Shown here piece by piece: positions 57,272 through 64,000 of a DNA stretch of 64,000 nt. The notes beneath the pieces were generated by a model, which did not search any database, was not told the DNA's origin, and saw only the letters and a list, made by a program, of their open reading frames with translations. Positions within the stretch are counted from its first letter, which is position 1, and the number at the start of each line of letters is the position of its first letter. The position numbers and the translations under genes are program-made. Source of the DNA: Karstenula rhodostoma CBS 690.94 (lineage: Eukaryota > Ascomycota > Dothideomycetes > Pleosporales > Didymosphaeriaceae); contig MU001497.1 of the NCBI GenBank assembly GCA_010093485.1, positions 66,181 through 130,180 of the forward strand. Direction: 5' to 3'.

Positions 57272-58049
57272 ATGCCGAAAAGCAAGCGCAAAATTGTGGC
57301 TAAATCGAAAGCCCCTACCAGATCCAAAGCACTTCCCGGTATCCAGGGCCCCTCGACATTAGACCCGGTCTTCTTCTACAAACCTGATACTTCGGGTGAA
57401 TACGGGTTTCTTTCGCCCTGGTGGTATTCTCGTTTCACTGTAAAAGACGAAGTTTATATAAATGCCGGACAATTCATCCTAGCAGAGAAAGCACGTGCAT
57501 TCGGTGATAAGGCAAGTGTCCGAAGAAGTTGACATCTCATTGTAATGCTTATAGGCGCGTAGAAAGCACGCCAAAGAATTTTGGAAGAATCCGAAACCGA
57601 GGTTTTGATATCTCTGGGCGAGAACATTAAAGGTCTTGAGAAGTCGTGGCGTCGTCGTAGGTCATATTTCTTCTAGAACGCTCTCTCATGCAAGTGGTCA
57701 GACTTCCTATACTAACGACCATCTAGGAGCGACTCGAATTGCTCAGAACGCAAATATTCACAAGTTCCTTTCGGACGACACTGAGAGTCGAGATCTACTG
57801 AGGCAGCTGAAGAATCTCGGTGAACGAGAGCTGGTCTTCGCCGATCCATCGGATGCCGTTCTTGGGATAGGATTGAGTGCTACTGAAGCAACAGAGGTAG
57901 ACCGAGCGCAATGGGGCGCCAATGTGTCTGGGAAGTCGATCGAAGCAATTAGAGCGACGAAAGCGTGCAAGGATCAGAAGGCGTCGGATCACAGAGGGTT
58001 TGACACTTCGATATTTGATGTAGGTGGAAGACTGAGCATTCATTGGTAG
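57272..58049 (+). CDS. NADAR (YbiA-like) family protein, 218 aa
   Basis: NADAR proteins include YbiA-type N-glycosidases that act on riboflavin-pathway intermediates and, in some lineages, on ADP-ribosylated targets. Three exons fit: 57,272-57,511, 57,563-57,656 and 57,727-58,049. The first intron has a consensus GC donor (AAG|GCAAGT). The protein starts with a Lys-rich tail (MPKSKRKIVAKSKAPTRSKA), then FYKPDTSGEYGFLSPWW, AGQFILAEKARAFGDK, ARQRILEESETEVLISLG, IAQNANIHKF and the strong family end motif ELVFADPSDAVLGIG. The usual Ala-Glu-His stretch before the Ala-x-Lys motif reads Ala-Gly-Gln here, so a key acidic residue may be missing. Expression and activity are unknown. Confidence 0.7.
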
Positions 58050-58432
58050 AGAAGGAGGCTTTGACCGTTGGTTGCGTGCTAACAACTTCTCCGTTCTCCG
58101 CCCTTGCCCACTACGCATGCAGCAGAGCTTGTTATTATCCTATCCAGTGCTACAGTACGCATAGAACCGACTTCGGAATATGAATCTTCCCGGAGCTGAA
58201 GATAGAGGCGCGAATTCGCGGCTTAACGACGTTGCCTTACACATGCGTGAACACAGCGCCGGACCATCATTCTGCTTTCTCATGCATTCGCTCAGCAACA
58301 TCGCTATTTCACGCATGCAGCCCACAGGAGAAGTCGAGTTGATTCATCCAGAACTTGTTCATTGACACGTATATACATCTCGAAGCATAATCTCTCCCAC
58401 ATCTGCTACCACACTCCTTCCACTGAGCGCAC
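58050..58432. other. Convergent intergenic region, nothing specific seen
   Basis: About 380 bp between the NADAR and CE5 3' ends. A 61-codon frame here has no family character. Confidence 0.4.
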
Positions 58433-59166
58433 TTATGTGATCTTGCTCTTAATGAAAGTCAGTGCCTGCGAGCCGTACTTGTTAACGTACTGCTGGTGCG
58501 AGTTTGCATCGTTTCCGGTGCAGCAGTAGGGGTCGGTGGAGTCGCAGTAGCTCTTGATGATGCTCGTGCTGGCCGGCGAGCACTGGAAGCCCGCAGGACG
58601 GGCGGCGAAACCCTGCGCGGTGCAGGTTCCGACGTTGTACGGGAGGCCGGCGCGATTGTGTGGGTCGCCCATGAAGATGGCGGCTTTCACGGCGTTGAGG
58701 GCGTTGCCGCTGAGCGTGGAGCCGGCGCCGCCGCAGAGAGCGTTGTCCATGATTTGTCCACCCTTTAGAGAGCGGGTTAGCGTGAGCTCTGTTGCTGAGG
58801 ACTTGGCTGTGTGAAGGGACGTACCTGGGAGTAACCAATGAGTACAATTTGCGTGCTAGGGCACTTCTGGTTGTAGGCAGTTACGGCCTTGACGACTGCT
58901 GTGGTTCCCTGGGTGGCAGAGTTTTCGTAGCTGACGCCTCCGCACGATGACTGGCCACCGCAGGCTGGGTAGACAATGGCTTCAGAGCCGGTACCTGGGT
59001 ACGCAGAAACAACCTGGTTGACGAGGCCACCAGCAGTACCGAAACCGGGACCGACGGTCGTCTCACGTGCGCCGAAGACGTAGACTTTCGGGCAGGACTG
59101 GCGCGGCTCCACTGGGTTGGCGGCCGCGACAGCAGCGAGGGAAAGGGCCGCGATGGTGAACATCAT
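58433..59166 (-). CDS. Secreted CE5 esterase (acetylxylan esterase / cutinase-like), 223 aa
   Basis: Extracellular serine esterase acting on acetylated xylan or, less likely, cutin. Exons 59,166-58,825 and 58,762-58,433, with the intron (GTACGT...CTAAAG) splitting the nucleophile motif. Signal peptide MMFTIAALSLAAVAAANP. The mature part runs CPKVYVFGARETTVGPGFGT, YPACGGQSSCGGVSYENSA and IVLIGYSQGGQIMDNALCGG with the nucleophile Ser in G-Y-S-Q-G. It continues FMGDPHNRAGLPYNVGTC, YCDSTDPYCCTGNDANSHQQ with catalytic Asp and His. The paired cysteines and the GYSQGG with multiple disulfides fit acetylxylan esterases of CE5 better than cutinases (inference). An intact candidate plant-cell-wall enzyme. 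Confidence 0.9.
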
Positions 59167-60697
59167 GTTGGCGATGTGGCAATGCTGTTAAGCTGTTGTA
59201 GAAGCTCAAGCTGCTATGTCGTGATGAAAGCGACTTTGAGCGTGCTTCACGAAGTCTTTAAACAACACGTCGAGTCAAGCTTCTGAGCGTTGGCCTCCCG
59301 TCTTTAGGCAAAAAGCACGTAGGCTGAAACAATGTCAATCTCATCGGTGGGGTTTGTTGTGCGCTTTGCTAGGTGAGTAGAGGCTTAGCCATGGTAGTCC
59401 GTTCATCCGTGATGTGCAATCTATTCGCTGCGTCACGATTCGAGATGCGCAGGGGTCTGGAATATATTATTATGGGGGGCAAGCGAACCGATTCTGGGGT
59501 GCATAAAGGAGCCGACCGGGGAGCGCACGGCATCCTGGAATAACCGATAAGAAGACCCGGTAAACCCGGTTTGTATATACGCAGCGTTCGTCTGCTGATC
59601 TGTATAGGGTCGGGCCGACAGTTTACAAGGTGGCTAAACGGGTGTCCAGTTCGAAATCCCCCGTTATTAACACATCAGACTGCGGGGTGGGAAAGCTTGT
59701 GTAGAGCCGCAAGTGGTCCCGCTTCTTTTTGCACGACCATTGGGTTCACGCCGCGTTTCGGATTTGAGGACAACCCCCTGTACAATCTCAACTTTAGACA
59801 AGCAAGGTAGAAATACCAGAGACATCACAGAGATAGACCTACGTGCATGACGATTGTGGATGTCGATAGAATTGTCCCCGCCATATTCCCAGCCTGTCAG
59901 GATGTCGGCTCAACGTGCGCTTGCCGTCATCTATCCGAAACAGGATCAATGCGTTCGAAACGCTAGCAGGCCCGCACGTGGACAATAGAAGGGTGATGAG
60001 ATCTGCAACAGGAACGAGAAGGCTACGGCACAATTCGACAAGTTCATTAGCACTTGAGAGAGTTCCTCGGCGGAAGGATGAGAATACTCCTTAGCAAAGC
60101 CTAGGTCATCACTACTTTGGGCCTAGATTATTCCTGGCGCACTCTAGCGCTAAATAGACCCAGAGTGCCGTCTTATTACAGCGCGCCGCACTATATTCCT
60201 ATCAACCACCAGTTATAGGAGGTTTTAAACGCCTCTCGTAGGCGTCCGCAGTCTATCATTTGCCAATCCTTACTCGAACTCATTTAATCTCAATTTGTTA
60301 CTAGAGAACTACTTCTCTTCTCTAGATTCGTAGGACCTACTGTCGTTGTTACAGATGTAACTAGACTTTGGAGCTCCTATGGAGTGAACAATAGAGGAGG
60401 TGAATATGCGCCATATCCCAAGCAAGTCTTCGGAAAAATGTCGACGGGTCCTACAGCCACAAATTTCATCACTGGACACTCACCCTTGATACGAACTAAG
60501 CTCTCTAACACAGTAACAAACCGCACTCAACGTCCTCTGTAACGCAAGCCTTCGTTCGAATCAAGCGCTAAACTCCTCATTCATAATATATTACAACAGA
60601 TATCTACACACCTAGCCTTCCCACCGGAACATCGTCCGCACGCAGCTCCGAACTTTACTACTACCTCCTACCTCTCTGTTCTTTGACTATGCTCCAC
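59167..60697. other. 1.5-kb intergenic region, no gene seen
   Basis: Between the CE5 start and the 3' end of the AAA gene. The left part is the CE5 promoter, with no obvious TATA box except ATATATTATTATG near 59,462. Several short frames around 59,571-60,033 have no family resemblance. No tRNA or repeat could be supported. Confidence 0.45.
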
Positions 60698-63600
60698 CTA
60701 CGGCCTCACCCTAACCACGTCCTCATTCGTTTCCCCCCTAACACCAATCCCAAACATATGCTTCGTCTTCTTCCCCTTCTTATCCCCGTACTTCTCGTCG
60801 AACTTCTTGATCGCATTCAAACTACTCATATTCTCGCTGATACTGGCTGAAATCTCCGACAGCGCGGCGTCGAAGTGGCGGGAAAAGAGGATGCGCTTGT
60901 CGGGGAAGACGTAGTCGAGCCCGCGGATGAGGTGGGACGGCTTGGGCGCGATGGTGGATGTTGGGGGCGCAGGTTCTGAGTCGGATGGCGTGGGGGGAGC
61001 GGCGGCGGCGGCGGCCTTGGCAGCGGTTTCGTTTTCCTCTTTTACGCAGGCGAGGGCGGCGCTGACAGCGAGGTTCTTGAGGTCGGAGCCGGAGTAGAAG
61101 GGGGTACGCTTGGCGATGGCGTCCAAGTCTACTAAGTCATCGAGCTGCTCGCCGCGGAGGTGGATTTTGAGGATTGCCGCTCTGTCTTTCTCGGTGGGCA
61201 GGTCAACGAGCAGTCTCCTTGGCAGTCGCCGGATAACCGCGTCGTCGAGGTCGAATGGTCTGTTCGTAGCGACCATGACGAAGACACTTAGATCGTTGAG
61301 GCCGTCCCACTCCTTGAGGAACTGGTTGAGGATGTCGCGGTGCGAGGAGCGTTCGCGGCCGACGTCGCGCGACGAGAAGACGGCGTCTGCCTCGTCAAGG
61401 AAGACGATGCAGGGTGACAGTTTGCGGGCCAGCGAGAAGATGGCAGTGACGTTCTTCTCACCCTCGCCGACGTACTTGTCCATGATCTGGCTGCCAGAGA
61501 CCTCAAGCACGGTGGAGCCGCTCTCCTTCGCGACGGCCTTTGCTAGCAGCGTCTTTCCTGTTCCTGGCGGACCGTACAGCAAGGCTCCGGATATCTTCTC
61601 AGTGGCAAGGATACCGTAGTTGAAAGCATCTGGCCTCAGCAAGGACAGGCTTGTGATAGTGCGGATAGAGTCGACGGTATCGGTGGGAACATGGATCTGG
61701 TCGAAGGTGGTCTTGATCTTGGAAGGATTGGCGATGCCAGGCATTAAGCGCTTCTCGTGCTTGGTGGCAGTCAGGGAGATGTTGTTGAGTTTGAGTTCAA
61801 GCTCACGATCGTGGTTGTCGGTTGTTGATCTAGACCTCAATGTCTCATTTAATTTTCTTCGAAACTCTTTCGCGGAAGAATCGTCGCCCGGGCGAGGAAG
61901 CATAGCTTGTCGTCTAATGTGATCAAACTTGACCTGATCGCTGGATTGTAGCATGCCTATCGCGAGTGCGACGTGCGCACCGGTCAAACGCTCGCTTACA
62001 GGATCCAAGCTATGTAGACCCAGCGCAGTCAAAGCTATGCGATGGACCTCATCATACGTGAGGATCCTGCTGATGGATGCCTTTGAGAGGCTGGCCAGCG
62101 CTGGACCTGCGCGGCTGTCGTCTGTTGCCCTCGCCGACAGGTGCTGTGCGGCGGTCGGGTCTAAGCGTCGCAGCATGTCGAAGATATGGTGGACGTTCAC
62201 CCTCCGGTACTTGGACGAGTCTTTTGACAAGAGAGTTGAAGGCAGAGTTCCAACCAAGTCGTGCATGTTACCCGCCCGCTCTACAGGCACCACGATGGTC
62301 CTGTAAAAACCTGCTTCGCCCTCAGACTGGAGGCCCTGGACGCCGCTCTTGGAGAACTCAGGGGTAAGATCTGCTGACGAAGTGAGGCCAACGATCATGA
62401 CGCGCTCTCCTGCTAATCTCCGCTTGCGGACTATTTCCTCGAGTTTTTGTAGTATCCTACCGCCGTAGTGAGTGGCATTTAGCTCCTTGAAGTCAGGAAC
62501 ACAAATGATCTTAGTATTGCCTGGGGTCTTCGAATCGGTTGAAGGAGTGACGGTGTTGATTTTTACTGAAAGGCTAAATCCCATTATCGCTTTGCTCGGT
62601 AGAGAACAATCGATATTTATGTCATCGTGCGTGGGTGCAGGCGTAGAGGGAGTCGTCAATAGGGAGCTAAAGAAACCAGCCTTCGGCGGACGCGGACTTT
62701 GCTCGTCGATGCTCGGAGCCGAGTCGGCAGGATCTGAGCTTGGGAGAGATGAAGTTTGGGATCGTTTGGTCTCAGAAGCGTCAATCAGATGCTCCAGGAC
62801 GTTCGCAATCTTCAAGTCCTCCAGCTGGGACTCGGCTGACGACTGTGAACGAGGCTGGGCGTCGTTTGCATTATGTGAATCTTGGTTAGGCGATTGAAGA
62901 GCCTTGAGGGCGTTCGAAAACGCGTTGGGGAGGACTATAGAGATGGGCATCTTGAAAACATCAGAAGGAGGCTTGGGCGGCTCGGGAAACATGGAAGAAA
63001 ACGATGAACGCGGTGGTGTCGCGTCTTCCTGCTCGTCGCCAAAGTCTTCCCGGCCTGCCTCGTCGAACAGGTCGCTTTCAAGATCGGAACTGAGCCGGTA
63101 TGTCTCGTAGGCTAACGAGCGGATCGAGTGCGGTGAAGGGTCCGGCAGATCGCCTAGGTAGTCGCCTGCAATCTCAGCAAGGTCCTGTGCCCACAGAGTG
63201 ACTACGTCGGCGCCCTGCAGGCGTGCGATTCCCCCTACGAGACCGGCCAGCTCCTTGTCCTTCCCGTTGGACGGACAGTGCAATATCAAGTTCGTCTTTG
63301 CCGCTGGGAAAGAATCACTTGACGCGGGCTGCGGGACAGAAAGAGAGGCGGCAATGGTAGCTTCGATCTCGGCTTTCACGAATGGCGGGACAAAGCCTGC
63401 TTTCTCCATGCCAAAAGCATCAAAACCCTCGGCGTTGTGCTTGCCCTCCAAACGCTCAATGACGCGTTCGAGCCTGCGCATGGTTTCGTCGGTCCACCCC
63501 CCGGGTGTGCGGGCAAGGGCAAGATGTTGAACGGCAGCGCGGAGTTCGGTGCTGTCAATGTCCAACTTCCGTTTTATCCTGACGGGGTCTTGCTCCAGAT

Positions 63601-64000
63601 GTTCCTTCTGCAGCCAATACTGGCGGTGGGGCATGGATGCGATGCCATCGCCGCCAACTTCCAGATCCAGGAGCACTTCTTCGGTGTCGGGCAGTCCCAG
63701 CGTGGCTGCCCACTGCCTCACAAAGCGCCTCTTCTCGTCGTTGCCGAGGCCGCCGCCCCATGCCTGGAAGAGGAACTCGGACAAGAGCTGCACCGCGGCG
63801 CCTCGGGCATGTATCGGGATGGAACAGGTTCCAGATTCGTCGGTGCCGCGGCGCTGCAGTTCGAGGACGAACTGGCGCAGGCGCTTGTTGGTGGGGACTT
63901 CGTCGCTGAGGCGGATGCATTCGTGGGTGAACCAGCTCGGGACGACGACAGGCGGGAGGTCCTGGGCGCGGTTTCTTCGCTGTGTCCGGCGCAGGGCCGA
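60698..64000 (-). CDS. Large AAA+ ATPase (Msp1/ATAD1-related), 5' end beyond the window
   Basis: The minus-strand frame is open from the right edge to the stop at 60,698 (about 1,100 codons visible), with no ATG needed inside; an apparent start near 63,793 is a GTG. The N-terminal part is polar with Ser/Pro-rich linkers. The AAA module lies in the C-terminal third: LLYGPPGTGKTLLAKAVAKE (Walker A), pore-loop-like YVGEGEK, CIVFLDEADAVFSSR (Walker B), MVATNRPFDLDDAVIRRLPR (sensor 1 and arginine finger) and FYSGSDLKNL (sensor 2 region). The RRLPRR motif is typical of the Msp1/ATAD1/katanin-spastin clade. Fungal proteins of this size are usually annotated as mitochondrial AAA ATPases; location here is not proven. 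Confidence 0.85.
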   Translation of the reverse strand, partial: SALRRTQRRNRAQDLPPVVVPSWFTHECIRLSDEVPTNKRLRQFVLELQRRGTDESGTCSIPIHARGAAVQLLSEFLFQAWGGGLGNDEKRRFVRQWAATLGLPDTEEVLLDLEVGGDGIASMPHRQYWLQKEHLEQDPVRIKRKLDIDSTELRAAVQHLALARTPGGWTDETMRRLERVIERLEGKHNAEGFDAFGMEKAGFVPPFVKAEIEATIAASLSVPQPASSDSFPAAKTNLILHCPSNGKDKELAGLVGGIARLQGADVVTLWAQDLAEIAGDYLGDLPDPSPHSIRSLAYETYRLSSDLESDLFDEAGREDFGDEQEDATPPRSSFSSMFPEPPKPPSDVFKMPISIVLPNAFSNALKALQSPNQDSHNANDAQPRSQSSAESQLEDLKIANVLEHLIDASETKRSQTSSLPSSDPADSAPSIDEQSPRPPKAGFFSSLLTTPSTPAPTHDDINIDCSLPSKAIMGFSLSVKINTVTPSTDSKTPGNTKIICVPDFKELNATHYGGRILQKLEEIVRKRRLAGERVMIVGLTSSADLTPEFSKSGVQGLQSEGEAGFYRTIVVPVERAGNMHDLVGTLPSTLLSKDSSKYRRVNVHHIFDMLRRLDPTAAQHLSARATDDSRAGPALASLSKASISRILTYDEVHRIALTALGLHSLDPVSERLTGAHVALAIGMLQSSDQVKFDHIRRQAMLPRPGDDSSAKEFRRKLNETLRSRSTTDNHDRELELKLNNISLTATKHEKRLMPGIANPSKIKTTFDQIHVPTDTVDSIRTITSLSLLRPDAFNYGILATEKISGALLYGPPGTGKTLLAKAVAKESGSTVLEVSGSQIMDKYVGEGEKNVTAIFSLARKLSPCIVFLDEADAVFSSRDVGRERSSHRDILNQFLKEWDGLNDLSVFVMVATNRPFDLDDAVIRRLPRRLLVDLPTEKDRAAILKIHLRGEQLDDLVDLDAIAKRTPFYSGSDLKNLAVSAALACVKEENETAAKAAAAAAPPTPSDSEPAPPTSTIAPKPSHLIRGLDYVFPDKRILFSRHFDAALSEISASISENMSSLNAIKKFDEKYGDKKGKKTKHMFGIGVRGETNEDVVRVRP

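Noticed and set aside
59630..59670. Possible tRNA T-loop (GTTCGAAATCCCC)
   Set aside because: The flanking bases do not pair as a T-stem and no D or anticodon arm is present.

Overview
This window is nuclear DNA of a filamentous ascomycete. The evidence is short introns (about 50-135 bp) with GT-AG or occasionally GC-AG borders, two HET-domain genes, a PTH11-like receptor, fungal secreted CE5 and GH30 enzymes, and an AT-rich block that looks degraded by repeat-induced point mutation (RIP). The gene set suggests a Dothideomycete, possibly Pleosporales. That placement is inference; no marker gene settles it.

Bases 1 to about 22,911 are a repeat graveyard. Two copies of one unclassified element (about 307-5,025 and 8,409-22,911) flank the decayed RT/RNase H end of a Ty1/copia element. 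Copy B is split by a 9.8-kb, clearly less AT-rich Helitron-like element (10,036-19,845). Copy A preserves the matching empty site at 1,932/1,933, so the insertion can be bounded to the base. The element carries a 13-bp inverted end repeat, a perfect 9-bp-stem hairpin close to its 3' end and no target duplication, which is the Helentron/Helitron2 style. On its minus strand lies a RIP-damaged Rep-helicase gene with recognisable N-terminal domain, HUH motif (His to Tyr), Walker A and C-terminal helicase motifs. It also carries a decayed histone H3/CENP-A-like gene and, on the plus strand, a second unrecognised cargo gene. The histone cargo is the most striking observation here.

From about 22,912 the sequence switches abruptly to normal GC and gene density. 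In order: a gene fragment cut by the repeat; an MFS sugar transporter; an orphan; an M4 thermolysin-like peptidase gene with a minisatellite between its exons; a JmjC-like/zinc-finger protein; mitoribosomal bL28m; HET gene 1; an F-box pseudogene; a PTH11-like receptor; a damaged tyrosinase; an SDR; a GH30 glycosidase; the spliceosomal protein Snu66/SART1; peptidyl-tRNA hydrolase 2; a Nudix hydrolase; HET gene 2; a head-to-head pair of 5'-truncated genes (M28 peptidase and Dal5-type MFS) marking a rearrangement breakpoint; a NADAR-family gene; a CE5 esterase; and a large AAA+ ATPase running off the right edge.

Housekeeping genes (bL28m, Snu66, Pth2, Nudix, AAA) look intact. The genes between them are accessory types, and several are broken (F-box, tyrosinase, M28, MFS). 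Exon borders are inferred by eye from splice consensus, frame and family similarity; no searches were run.
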